From NCBI GenBank assembly GCA_016703335.1, contig JADJCG010000002.1, positions 124,001 through 188,000 of the forward strand: 64,000 nucleotides of DNA, read 5' to 3'. Under the pieces are notes generated by a model. The model was not told where the DNA came from and ran no database searches. It worked only from the letters and a program-made list of their open reading frames with translations. A program made the position numbers and the translations under genes. Source of the stretch: Caulobacteraceae bacterium (GTDB lineage: Bacteria; Pseudomonadota; Alphaproteobacteria; Caulobacterales; Aquidulcibacteraceae). Positions 19,284 to 27,818 of the stretch are shown here, piece after piece; within the stretch, counting starts at the first letter, position 1, and each line of letters starts with the position of its first letter.

Positions 19284-21229
19284 GCGCCAGCGCGGTTGTT
19301 GACCAGATCATCGACGACGCTTGGATCCGCGAGCGTTGAGATGTCCCCGAGATTGCTCACATCGTTCTCAGCGATTTTGCGCAAGATGCGGCGCATGATT
19401 TTGCCGCTGCGCGTTTTCGGCAGGCCGGGCGCCCATTGGATGATGTCGGGCGTCGCTGTTGGGCCAATCTCGTGGCGGACCATTTGGACGAGTTCGCGTT
19501 TTAGCTCGTCGCTCGGCTCGATGCCTTGCTTCAAGGTGACGAAGCAATAGATGCCCTGGCCTTTGATGTCGTGCGGATAGCCGACGACGGCGGCTTCGGC
19601 GACTTTCGTATCCGCCACGAGCGCGCTTTCGATTTCGGCGGTGCCGATGCGGTGGCCGCTGACATTGAGCACATCATCGACGCGGCCGGTGATCCAGTAA
19701 TAGCCGTCCTCGTCGCGGCGACAGCCGTCGCCGGTGAAATATGTGCCGGGATAGGTGCGGAAGTAGGTTTCGAAAAAGCGTTGGTGATCGCCGTATACGG
19801 TGCGCATTTGGCCGGGCCATGAATCGAGCAGCACGAGATTGCCGCTGTTTGCACCTTCGAGGAAATTGCCTTTGTCGTCGACGAGCGCGGGGCGGATGCC
19901 GAAGAAGGGGCGTGTGGCGCTGCCTGGTTTCATCGCAGTCGCGCCGGGAAGATTGGTGATCAGCGCGGCGCCGGTTTCGGTTTGCCACCAGGTGTCGACG
20001 ACGGGGCAACGCGAGTCGCCGACTGTGCGATAGTACCAGAGCCAGGCTTCGGGATTGATCGGTTCGCCGACGCTGCCGATGAGGCGCAAGCTCGCGCGGG
20101 AGGTTTTCTTCACCGGCTCTTCGCCGTCGCGCATGAGGGCGCGGATGGCGGTGGGCGCGGTGTAGAAGATGTTGACCTTGTGCTTGTCGATGATTTCCCA
20201 GAAGCGCGAAACGCTTGGGTAGTTTGGCACGCCTTCGAACATGAGTGTGGTCGCGGCGTTCGCGAGTGGGCCGTAGACGATGTAGGTGTGACCGGTAACC
20301 CAGCCCACGTCGGCGGAGCACCAATAGATGTCGCCGTCATGATAGTCGAAGACGTATTGGTGCGTCATCGCGGCGTAGACGAGGTAGCCGCCGGTGGTGT
20401 GCAGCACGCCCTTTGGTTTGCCGGTTGAGCCTGAGGTGTAGAGGATGAAGAGCGGATCTTCCGCGTTCATTGGCTCTGGCGCGCATTCGGCGCTGACCTC
20501 CGCGGCGGCATCTTCATAAACGACGTCGCGGCCGTCCATCATCGGCACGCCGGCGCCTGTGCGTGTTACAACGATGACGGTATCGACGTTAGTTGTTACA
20601 TGCGCGTGTTCCAGCGCTTCATCGACGTTTTGCTTCAACGGAACGATTTTGCCGCCGCGCACGCCTTCGTCAGCTGTGATGACACACTTGGAGTCGCAAT
20701 CCTTGATGCGGTTGGCGAGGCTTTCGGGGCTGAAGCCGCCGAAGACGACGGAGTGCACCGCGCCGATGCGCGAGCAGGCGAGCATGGCGTACGCCGCTTC
20801 GGGGATCATCGGCATGTAGATGGTGACGCGGTCGCCCTTTTTGACGTTGCGCGATTTCAGAACGTTGGCGAAGCGGCAGACTTCATCATGCAGCTCGCGA
20901 TAGGAGATGTGGCGCGATTGATGCGGATCGTCGCCTTCCCAGATGATCGCGACTTGATCGCCGCGCTCGGCGAGATGGCGGTCGATGCAATTGGCGGAGA
21001 CGTTGAGGACGCCGTCCCAGTACCAGCGGATGTGGAAGTCGGCTTCGTTGAAGCTGGTGTCTTTAACTTTTGTATATGGCTTGATCCAATCGAGGCGCTG
21101 ACCGTGCACGCCCCAGAACGCTTCGGGGTCCGCAAGGGCGCTGGCATGCATGGCGCGATATTTGACATCGTCGACGTAGGCCTTCTTGGCCCATTCCTCG
21201 GGTACGGGGATGACGACGGGATCTGACAT
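19280..21229 (-). CDS. acs: Acetyl-CoA synthetase
   Basis: 649 residues, the normal length. Converts acetate, ATP and CoA to acetyl-CoA through acetyl-AMP. Motifs: FILYTSGSTGKPKGVLHTTG, VDTWWQTETGA, TGRVDDVLNVSGHRIGTAE and the acetylation-regulated lysine in PKTRSGKIMRRILRK. Frame intact. The 256-base upstream gap (21230-21485) has no recognisable gene. DUF2200 follows with a 4-base overlap. Confidence 0.97.
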   Translation of the reverse strand: MSDPVVIPVPEEWAKKAYVDDVKYRAMHASALADPEAFWGVHGQRLDWIKPYTKVKDTSFNEADFHIRWYWDGVLNVSANCIDRHLAERGDQVAIIWEGDDPHQSRHISYRELHDEVCRFANVLKSRNVKKGDRVTIYMPMIPEAAYAMLACSRIGAVHSVVFGGFSPESLANRIKDCDSKCVITADEGVRGGKIVPLKQNVDEALEHAHVTTNVDTVIVVTRTGAGVPMMDGRDVVYEDAAAEVSAECAPEPMNAEDPLFILYTSGSTGKPKGVLHTTGGYLVYAAMTHQYVFDYHDGDIYWCSADVGWVTGHTYIVYGPLANAATTLMFEGVPNYPSVSRFWEIIDKHKVNIFYTAPTAIRALMRDGEEPVKKTSRASLRLIGSVGEPINPEAWLWYYRTVGDSRCPVVDTWWQTETGAALITNLPGATAMKPGSATRPFFGIRPALVDDKGNFLEGANSGNLVLLDSWPGQMRTVYGDHQRFFETYFRTYPGTYFTGDGCRRDEDGYYWITGRVDDVLNVSGHRIGTAEIESALVADTKVAEAAVVGYPHDIKGQGIYCFVTLKQGIEPSDELKRELVQMVRHEIGPTATPDIIQWAPGLPKTRSGKIMRRILRKIAENDVSNLGDISTLADPSVVDDLVNNRAGA

Positions 21230-21485
21230 GCGGGCGTTCCTCTTTCGGTGCAGATTTGCCCCGATGCGGATGCCGAGCGCAAGCGCCCGGCGAGCGCGAA
21301 CCCTTCTGGTTAAGGAGAAGGTGACCCCAGAAGGGCCGGATGAGGTTTACCGGCGTTCGGTGAGATGGTGCGTCTGCTGCTGGCCCTGACCTGCCGTTGA
21401 GGTTTGCGCGCTTAAGCTTCGTTTTTGCCGTTTCGCTGATCGAGTTGTAGTTCAGCACCACCTTGTCCGAGGAAGACGCCGCTCC

Positions 21486-21749
21486 ATGACCCGCCACCGA
21501 TCCGAAACACCACTTGCTTGGCTGACACTGGTAGGCACATCGACCCACTTCACGCTCGAGACTTGGTATCATCTGGTCTGGGGTCAGCCGCTTCAGGCCC
21601 TGATCGTAGACTATATCTGTGTGGCGCTGATGGTGCTGGGGAGTGTCGTATCTCTTCGCTCTCGGCCGAGAAGTGCGGCCGGTTTGTTTGCTGCGGGCTG
21701 GGCCTTCGCACTTGGCTTTCGGATGGCGGAGCGCCTTTGGCCGCCTTGA
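21486..21749 (+). CDS. Small membrane protein, about 87 residues
   Basis: MTRHRSETPLAWLTLVGTST is followed by FTLETWYHLVWGQPLQALIV, DYICVALMVLGSVVSLRSRP and GLFAAGWAFALGFRMAERLW: three hydrophobic segments without polar breaks and a plausible 87-residue length. AGGAAG precedes the ATG by 13 bases. I do not recognise the family. It begins a stretch (21.5-22.6 kb) where several frames are damaged. Confidence 0.55.
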   Translation: MTRHRSETPLAWLTLVGTSTHFTLETWYHLVWGQPLQALIVDYICVALMVLGSVVSLRSRPRSAAGLFAAGWAFALGFRMAERLWPP

Positions 21750-21760
21750 ACAACGCGCCA

Positions 21761-21890
21761 ATGGAGCAGCCCTCCGAATGGCGAAGCCGATTGGGTGATC
21801 TGGATCGTCGTGGCTTCGCTGATCATGGTGACCATGGCTTTGGTTTGGGCGCTGTGGCTTGCATGGCGGCAGAGCAGGCAGACGCAATGA
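21761..21890 (+). pseudogene. Single-span membrane peptide remnant
   Basis: The ATG at 21761 begins MEQPSEWRS. A strongly hydrophobic segment, DWVIWIVVASLIMVTMALVW followed by ALWLAWRQSRQTQ and a stop at 21890, lies in a different frame, so one indel would join them into a protein of about 45 residues. The hydrophobic segment lacks its own upstream initiator. Weak evidence; it may belong to the preceding gene. Confidence 0.3.
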
Positions 21891-21893
21891 CTG

Positions 21894-22140
21894 AAGGTAT
21901 CCATCGATCTCACACGCGAGACCTTTACCGTGTTCAAGGAATTGCCGCGCGAGCAATCCACTCTACACGCGCGTCAGCGGCGCGCTTATCTCGCGTATTT
22001 TGATCGAGGGCTGCTGAAGCGCCGAGCGTCGCTTTGCGGCGACAACACGCCATCGCGCGTCGACTGTGATCAACGGCACCATTTGGAGCGGCCAAGCCAG
22101 TGGCGAACTGTTGGGTGCGCGCGCGGTGGCTTCATGTGAA
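21894..22140 (+). pseudogene. Decayed DUF1330-like remnant
   Basis: The stretch KVSIDLTRETFTVFKELPRE resembles the start of DUF1330/YciI-like small proteins (IDPTxxxFxAFKALPRD), and INGTIWSGQASGELLGARAV further on, in another frame, resembles their V.W.G block. No single frame links them. I read it as a frameshifted or decayed copy; the family assignment is tentative. Nothing else is recognisable between 21890 and 22149. Confidence 0.25.
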
Positions 22141-22148
22141 CCGCCGGG

Positions 22149-22574
22149 TTAGGCTAAGGCGGCGAGGGAGCCGAGTTTGCGCTCACCCTCCGAATCCTCA
22201 GGGCGGCTCGCATCGCTGAAACCTCCGACGGCCTCAGCACGCCTATTGCGGTTCGCGTCGAAACGAATGAAGCCGCGCGGTGGTTGCGACAGGAGCTCAG
22301 TCCTCGTCAATCGCCCATCACCATTGGTGTCGGCGTGTGAGAGTTGTCCTCTCATTCTTCCTGCGCCTTGAAGCCCCGGGCGACTGGGAGATCCATCCCA
22401 GTTGAGGTCAAGGCGATCAATGCGGCAGATCTCATCGCATCGAATTCAGCTCGCGCGATCTCGCCGTCATGGTTGGCGTCCGCTCGCGCCAAATTGGCAG
22501 CGGCGCCGCCTTCTTGGGCCAATGCTGGGCTTACCCATGCAAGAACGACTATCGAAGTGATCGGCGGCCTTCAT
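22149..22574 (-). pseudogene. Secreted EF-hand protein, broken frame
   Basis: Reconstructed from three frames on the minus strand: MKAA (ATG at 22574), then ITSIVVLAWVSPALAQ (rest of a signal peptide), LARADANHDGEIARAEFDAM (first EF-hand, D.N.DG.I...E), IDRLDLNWDGSPSRPGLQ and LSHADTNGDGRLTRTELLSQ (canonical EF-hand loop DTNGDGRLTRTE). Breaks fall near 22560 and 22420. Such short periplasmic EF-hand proteins occur in many alphaproteobacteria. Either real decay or two sequence errors. Confidence 0.55.
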
Positions 22575-22801
22575 CCAAAGATCCATCGTTGCAAAGTCGC
22601 TTTCGACATATCACCACCCGCCGTTGCCAAATCGAGAGCTCCGCGCGCGGCGTCGCGAGCATCCAGGTGACCGACGCGGCCCGCCCTATTTGCTACGGCC
22701 GTTCCCGGCGAAAAGCGGAAGCGCGCTCTTTTCGTCCGCAGGAAAACCTCATCCGGCGCGTCGCGCCACTTCTCCTTAGCTGGAGGCAGCCAGGCGCAGC
22801 G

Positions 22802-23281
22802 TTAATGCGCGACTGAGGCCGCGCGCCGGAAGACGGTGCGGATGGTGAAGTTGCTGACGAGACGGCGCACGCCAGGGAGGCGTGAGAGTGTGTCTTGGTG
22901 GATGCGCTGGTAGCGGTCGTCGTCGGCGATGACGATGCGCAGGAGATAGTCGCTCTCGCCGGTCATCAAGTGGCAGTCTTGGACTTCGCGGCAGAGCGCG
23001 ACGGCGCGTTCGAACTTGGCCATGGTTTCGCGGCGCTGATCCTCGAGCGTGACGGCGACAAACACCGTAGCGCTGCGGCCGAGCGCCTTTTCTGAGAGGA
23101 TCGCGGCGTAGCCTTCGATGACGCCGGCGGCCTCCATGGCTTTGACCCGGCGGTGGCAGGCAGAGGGCGAAAGGCCGATGCGTTCGGCCAGGGCGGCGGC
23201 GGTGAGATAGCCGTCGCGTTCGAGCTCGATCAGAATCTTATGGTCGAAATCGTCGAGTTGAACGGGAATTTCTTGCGCCAT
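22802..23281 (-). CDS. Lrp/AsnC family transcriptional regulator
   Basis: 159 residues: an N-terminal winged helix-turn-helix (FDHKILIELERDGYLTAAAL, then ERIGLSPSACHRRVKAMEAA) and a C-terminal RAM effector domain (VQDCHLMTGESDYLLRIVIA). Divergent from alanine dehydrogenase with a 108-base gap, the classical arrangement for an AldR-type regulator that senses alanine or a related amino acid and controls ald. Frame intact. Confidence 0.93.
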   Translation of the reverse strand: MAQEIPVQLDDFDHKILIELERDGYLTAAALAERIGLSPSACHRRVKAMEAAGVIEGYAAILSEKALGRSATVFVAVTLEDQRRETMAKFERAVALCREVQDCHLMTGESDYLLRIVIADDDRYQRIHQDTLSRLPGVRRLVSNFTIRTVFRRAASVAH

Positions 23282-23302
23282 GAGGCATCATACGCCGAAT
23301 AA

Positions 23303-23365
23303 TGGGCGTCTGGAACGTCCTGCCGCCCAAAATATCCAAGAAAAACCGCCTCAGTCGGGATATTT
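23303..23365. promoter_or_regulatory. Inverted repeats in the lrp-ald divergent promoter region
   Basis: TGGGCG at 23303-23308 pairs with CGCCCA at 23324-23329, and AAATATCC at 23330-23337 pairs with GGATATTT at 23358-23365. Both lie between the divergent starts of the Lrp regulator and ald, where an Lrp/AldR operator is expected. AGGAGG at 23377-23382 is the ald ribosome-binding site. Assignment as operator is inference. Confidence 0.4.
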
Positions 23366-23389
23366 CCCCGTCCAATAGGAGGAATTCCC

Positions 23390-24379
23390 ATGAAGGTCGG
23401 CTGTCCGAAGGAAATTAAGGTCCACGAGTATCGTGTTGGTCTGACGCCGGAGAGCGCGGCTGAACTGGTTCGGGCCGGCCATGAGGTCTTTCTGGAAACG
23501 AAAGCGGGCGAGGGCATCGGGGCGCCGGATAGCGTCTACGAGAAGGTCGGCGTGAAGATTTTGCCGAACGCGGACGCCGTGTTCGAGACGGCCGAGATGA
23601 TTGTGAAGGTGAAGGAGCCGCAAGCAGTCGAGATCGCGCGGCTGAAGCCGCACCACACGCTGTTCACGTATCTGCACCTGGCGCCGGACCCGGCGCAGGC
23701 GGAAGGCCTTATCAAGTCCGGCGCGACGTGCATTGCGTATGAGACGGTGACGGATCGCGACGGCCGTTTGCCGTTGCTGAAGCCGATGTCGGAAGTCGCG
23801 GGCCGCATGGCGATCCAGGTTGGCGCGTACTTCCTGGAGAAGGCGCATGGCGGCCGCGGCGTGTTGCTGGGCGGCGTGCCAGAGTTGGACCGCGAGTTCA
23901 ATGGCCGCTTGGAGACTGTGTATTCGACGACGGCTGCGGTCGCGGAAGCGATCAAGGAAGCTGACGTCGTCGTGGGCGCGGTGCTCGTCGCCGGCGCGGC
24001 GGCGCCGAAGCTGATCACGCGTGACATGCTGAAGACGATGAAGCCGGGTTCGGTGTTGGTCGATATTTCGATCGACCAGGGCGGCTGTTTCGAAACGTCG
24101 AAGGCGACGACGCATAGCGAGCCGACATTCGTGGTCGATGGCATTGTGCACTATTGCGTCGCCAACATGCCGGGCGCGGTGTCGCGTACGTCGGCGTTTG
24201 CGCTGAACAATGCAACGCTGCCGTTCACGCTGGCGCTCGCCAACAAGGGCTACAAGAAGGCGTTGCAGGACGATCCACACTTGGCGAACGGCCTCAACGT
24301 CTACGCGGGCGCGATCACGCACGAAGCGGTGGCGAAGGATCTCGGCAAGCCGTTCAAGAAGCCGGATTGGCTGAACTAA
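23390..24379 (+). CDS. ald: Alanine dehydrogenase lacking the Rossmann glycine motif
   Basis: Interconverts L-alanine and pyruvate with NAD. N-terminus MKVGCPKEIKVHEYRVGLTP, KVKEPQ, HTLFTYLHLA, PLLKPMSEVAGRMAIQVGAY and C-terminal HYCVANMPGAVSRTSAFALN, LANGLNVYAGAITHEAVA all match. It has 329 residues where the family has about 370. After GVLLGGVP the text jumps to ELDREFNGRLETVYSTTAAV; the intervening block of about 40 residues with the NAD-binding GxGxxG motif is missing in frame. As written it could not bind NAD normally. Controlled by the divergent Lrp regulator; the downstream peptidase overlaps its stop by one base. Confidence 0.92.
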   Translation: MKVGCPKEIKVHEYRVGLTPESAAELVRAGHEVFLETKAGEGIGAPDSVYEKVGVKILPNADAVFETAEMIVKVKEPQAVEIARLKPHHTLFTYLHLAPDPAQAEGLIKSGATCIAYETVTDRDGRLPLLKPMSEVAGRMAIQVGAYFLEKAHGGRGVLLGGVPELDREFNGRLETVYSTTAAVAEAIKEADVVVGAVLVAGAAAPKLITRDMLKTMKPGSVLVDISIDQGGCFETSKATTHSEPTFVVDGIVHYCVANMPGAVSRTSAFALNNATLPFTLALANKGYKKALQDDPHLANGLNVYAGAITHEAVAKDLGKPFKKPDWLN

Positions 24380-25776
24380 TGCGGGCGCTCTGGCTGGCGT
24401 TGGCGCTTAGCGCCTGCGCCAGCGCGGGGCCGGAAGGATGGACGCGGAGCGAGCGTGCGGCGGCGCCGTTTTCGAATACGCAGGCCCGCTGTCAGATCGA
24501 GACGCAGGTCGTGAGCGGCTCGGCGTTCGAGACATGCATGGCGGCGCATGGCTGGGATCGTGCAAGCCCATCGCACGCTGGCGGTTACAACATCGTCGGC
24601 ACAACGCTCACGGTGGACTCTGATGTCGCTGTGCGCACGATCCGAGGCACACAGGCGACAACAATCGTCGCTGAAGTCGATCTCACACAGCTTCGCTTCG
24701 ACGCCAATGCGCTGGTTCTTGATGAGATTAGAGTCGATGGCGTCGCTGCGACGGTGCGCGCCGATACGGATGGCGTATTCCTCGCGTTGCCGCGCCGTTA
24801 TCGCGCGGGAGAGAGGTTTGAACTTCAGCTCCGCTATCACGGCGCGCCAGCGCGCGGGCTGACCTTCGAGGAAGGCGGGAGCTTTTACACGAGCTATTTC
24901 AGCTGCGACTGGATGTTCTGCGAACTCGATCGGCCGGGTGATAAATTTCGTTTCATCGTGAGTACGCGGACGGTCGGTGGGCCGCGTTACGCGGTTTATA
25001 ATTCTGACTCAGAGTCGAACGAGTATCCTGCCTACTTGCAAGGCTTCGCTGGAGGCCAAGCGACGGAGGTGCGCCAGCGCGTGGGCGATGTTACGCTGAT
25101 CTATGCGAGCGGCCACGCGAGCGAGGCGGACCTCAACGCGTTGTTTGCGAGTACGCCGGCCATGCTTGAATTCTTTCAGCGTCGCGCCGGCGTGCCGTTT
25201 CCGCATCCGCGGTTTGTTCAGATCTTGGCGCAGGCGGACGAGGCGCAAGAGGGCGCGGGCTTTGCGGTGCTTGGCGACGGCGTGGTGCGGCCAATGCTTG
25301 AAAATCCGCATGAGGATTGGGCGATCGCGCACGAGTTGGCGCACACCTATTGGGGTAATCTCGTTACGTGCCGGGATTGGACGCACTTCTGGCTCAATGA
25401 AGGAATGACGACGTTCATGGTTGCCGCCTGGAAGCAGGAGCGTTGGGGCGAGGCGGACTATCAGCGCGAGATCGAGATCGCGCGGACGCGTTGGGCGCGG
25501 GCGCGCGACGCCGGCTGGGATCGGCCGCTCGCATTTGCGGGGCCGTATCCCGATCTTCGCACGCGCCGCGCAATTCAGTATTCCAAGGGCATGCTGTTCA
25601 TGGTCGAGTTGCGTGGTCAGCTCGGAGAGGGCGCGTTCTGGCGCGGGATTGCCGCGTACACGCGTGCGCAGGCCGGCGGCGTTGTCGAGAGCGCCGATCT
25701 GCAGGCGGCGATGGAAGCGACGAGCGGCCGCGATCTCCAGGCGTTGTTTGACGAATGGGTCTATCCGGCGCGCTAA
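24379..25776 (+). CDS. M1-type metallopeptidase with lipoprotein-like N-terminus
   Basis: 465 residues. The zinc site is HELAHTYWGN followed 18 residues later by the third ligand in WLNEGMTTF; a GAMEN-like GAGFAVLG precedes it. The ATG at 24379 overlaps the ald stop (TAATG). The first 75 residues (MRALWLALALSACASAGPEG, then ARCQIETQVVSG and FETCMAAHGWDR) look like a small Cys-pair lipoprotein, followed by a normal M1 N-terminal beta domain (ALVLDEIRVDG, RYRAGERFELQLRYHGAPAR). Either a genuine lipidated M1 enzyme or two genes fused by a deletion. Envelope location inferred. Confidence 0.85.
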   Translation: MRALWLALALSACASAGPEGWTRSERAAAPFSNTQARCQIETQVVSGSAFETCMAAHGWDRASPSHAGGYNIVGTTLTVDSDVAVRTIRGTQATTIVAEVDLTQLRFDANALVLDEIRVDGVAATVRADTDGVFLALPRRYRAGERFELQLRYHGAPARGLTFEEGGSFYTSYFSCDWMFCELDRPGDKFRFIVSTRTVGGPRYAVYNSDSESNEYPAYLQGFAGGQATEVRQRVGDVTLIYASGHASEADLNALFASTPAMLEFFQRRAGVPFPHPRFVQILAQADEAQEGAGFAVLGDGVVRPMLENPHEDWAIAHELAHTYWGNLVTCRDWTHFWLNEGMTTFMVAAWKQERWGEADYQREIEIARTRWARARDAGWDRPLAFAGPYPDLRTRRAIQYSKGMLFMVELRGQLGEGAFWRGIAAYTRAQAGGVVESADLQAAMEATSGRDLQALFDEWVYPAR

Positions 25777-25786
25777 GGAGCGAGTG

Positions 25787-26194
25787 ATGCACAAAGGATC
25801 ATGCTTGTGTGGGGCAGTGCGGTTTGAGGTAGCGAGTGAGCTACCAGGACCGGATGCTTGTCATTGCTCGCAGTGCCGGAAGTCTTCGGGGCATTACTTT
25901 TCGTCGACGGATGTGCCGAAGGCGGCGGTGACGGTTGAGGGCGAGGACAGAGTTACCTGGTATCAATCCTCTGAGAAGGTGCGGCGGGGGTTTTGCGGCG
26001 CGTGTGGCTCGCCTCTGTTTTGGGATCCGATTTTTCGGGATTGGATCGGGATTTCGATGGGGGCGTTTGAGGCGCCGACGAACACGCGCCTGGCTAAACA
26101 CATCTTCACGGCTGACAAGGGCGATTATTACGACATTGGCGAGGACGGGGTGCCGCGCGACCCGCCGCGGCCAGTGGCGTCCGCGCCGTCTTAA
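25787..26194 (+). CDS. GFA (glutathione-dependent formaldehyde-activating-like) family protein
   Basis: 135 residues with the zinc-binding cysteines of the family: CLCGAVRFEV, CHCSQCRKSSG and GFCGACGSPLFW. AAGGAG lies upstream of the ATG at 25787, 11 bases after the peptidase stop. GFA proteins are small Zn proteins; despite the name most have no demonstrated formaldehyde activity. Cytosolic. Confidence 0.92.
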   Translation: MHKGSCLCGAVRFEVASELPGPDACHCSQCRKSSGHYFSSTDVPKAAVTVEGEDRVTWYQSSEKVRRGFCGACGSPLFWDPIFRDWIGISMGAFEAPTNTRLAKHIFTADKGDYYDIGEDGVPRDPPRPVASAPS

Positions 26195-26280
26195 GGTTAG
26201 CATCCGGCCTTCCGGTTGAGAAAAACAATTGGGCGGCGTTCGCAGATGAAGTCTGGGCGTCGCGGTCGCATGGTGAAGAG

Positions 26281-27009
26281 ATGCGGTTTGTGTGCGCCTT
26301 GGTGATGCTCGCGGCGCTGGGTGCGCCCGGCGCGCAAGCCTCTGCGCAAACGCCGGATGAGTTGAGCGCGCGCTGCGTCAATCTCGGCAAACGTTTTAGC
26401 TATGATGAGCAGGTGCTGGCGTGCACGCGGCAGCTCACCTTGCCGGGGCGGACGCCAGAGCAGCAGGCGGTCGTCTACAACAATCGCGGCAACGCGTTTC
26501 GGACGAATCGGGAATACGGCTCGGCGATCGCCGACTATGACGAGGCTATCCGTCTCGATCCGAACTACGCCAACGCTTACAATAATCGCGGCATCGCCAA
26601 TCGCTCGGCAGGCCTGGCCGATCGCGCCATTGCCGACTTCAATGCGGCGCTACAGATCAATCCAGAGTTCGCCGGCGCGTACGGCAATCGCGGCAGTGCC
26701 TACGCCGATCGCGGCGACCTTGACCTGGCGATCGCCGATTACACGCACGCGATCTCGCTCGATGCGGACTATTCGAACGCCTACAACAATCGCGGCAACC
26801 TTTATCGCCAGCAGCGCCGATACGATCTCGCCATCGCCGATTTCACGGCGGCGATCCGGATCAATCCTGACTATGCGGTGGCCTACAACAATCGTGGCCG
26901 CACCTATCAGGCGATGGGCGACATGACCCATGCGCTCGATGACTACGAGCAGGCGCGGCGCATCGAGCCGGACAATCCGGCCTATCAAGGCTTCGGGATG
27001 CGGCAGTAG
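26281..27009 (+). CDS. Secreted tetratricopeptide-repeat protein
   Basis: 242 residues. Signal peptide MRFVCALVMLAALGAPGAQA, then five to six TPR units with the AYNNRG...R....AIADF..AI.I.P.Y repeat (for example YGSAIADYDEAIRLDPNYAN). Probably a periplasmic scaffold. The repeats are unusually uniform, consistent with internal duplication. Partners unknown. Confidence 0.88.
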   Translation: MRFVCALVMLAALGAPGAQASAQTPDELSARCVNLGKRFSYDEQVLACTRQLTLPGRTPEQQAVVYNNRGNAFRTNREYGSAIADYDEAIRLDPNYANAYNNRGIANRSAGLADRAIADFNAALQINPEFAGAYGNRGSAYADRGDLDLAIADYTHAISLDADYSNAYNNRGNLYRQQRRYDLAIADFTAAIRINPDYAVAYNNRGRTYQAMGDMTHALDDYEQARRIEPDNPAYQGFGMRQ

Positions 27010-27019
27010 AGTGAGGGCC

Positions 27020-27358
27020 ATGGCCGTCACCAAAGCTCGCGTTCGCAAACTTGCTCTCAGCCTCGAAGGCGCGACGGAGGTCGTGCATGTCGATCGACCG
27101 GCCTTTCGCACTACGCGAAAGATCTTCGCGACGCTGCCGCCGGATGAGCAGGTGGTGAACCTGATGTTCGATCCGCCGACGCAGGAATTCTTTCTGGAGC
27201 AGGCACCGGGCGTGATTGAGCCGCTGCCAGGTGGGTGGGGGCGCATGGGGATGGCGCGGTGCGATCTCAAAGTCGCGGATGAGGCGCTTGTGCATTCTGT
27301 GCTGAAGGCTGCTCATGCGCTCGCGCTGCCGAAGGCGAAGGCGAAGCGGAAGAGCTAG
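27020..27358 (+). CDS. MmcQ/YjbR-family protein
   Basis: 112 residues: MAVTKARVRKLALSLEGATE, VDRPAFRTTRKIFATLPPDE, VVNLMFDPPTQEFF and a C-terminal LVHSVLKAAHALALPKAKAK. This is the CyaY-like double-wing fold of YjbR proteins. The ATG at 27020 follows the TPR gene by 10 bases. Molecular function unknown. Confidence 0.82.
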   Translation: MAVTKARVRKLALSLEGATEVVHVDRPAFRTTRKIFATLPPDEQVVNLMFDPPTQEFFLEQAPGVIEPLPGGWGRMGMARCDLKVADEALVHSVLKAAHALALPKAKAKRKS

Positions 27359-27524
27359 TGCTCCGAAACTAAGACGCTTTCGCCGTATTCGATGCGCTTG
27401 CGATCACAAGTTCGTGGCGCGCGCGTCTGGTGAGGAGCGCGGTCGCATCTTCAGCGTTGGATCAGGTGCAGCAAGGTTTAATTCACCATTACTGCACTAG
27501 TGTGAAGGAGTTCGGAGAACACCA

Positions 27525-27713
27525 ATGCTCGAGAAACGCATCGGGGAGCCTTGTCCGACTTGCCAGACGCCGCTGCAACGGCGCGCGTCGACCTTTCGCA
27601 CTATCGTTGGTGATGTCGCGTTCTGCGCGCGGTGCTGCTCATCGTTCGAGTTAGCGCGCGCGGAAGATGATGCTGCCTTGGCGTTCGGACCGCCAGAACT
27701 CGCGCCCGTCTGA
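27525..27713 (+). CDS. Small zinc-ribbon protein
   Basis: 62 residues with two CxxC pairs: EPCPTCQTPL near residue 10 and VAFCARCCSSFELA near residue 35, spaced for a zinc ribbon, and an acidic C-terminus. AAGGAG lies 20 bases upstream. Likely a small cytosolic zinc-binding protein of unknown role. The 166 bases before it contain nothing I recognise. Confidence 0.55.
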   Translation: MLEKRIGEPCPTCQTPLQRRASTFRTIVGDVAFCARCCSSFELARAEDDAALAFGPPELAPV

Positions 27714-27818
27714 GGCGCTGACAGTGCTGAGCTAGCGCAGCGCGAACGTTCGCGTTTCGACCCCCTTTGCTATCCGCCGTCTGAAGGCGAACATGAACGC
27801 TGACCGGAGGGGGCGGAC

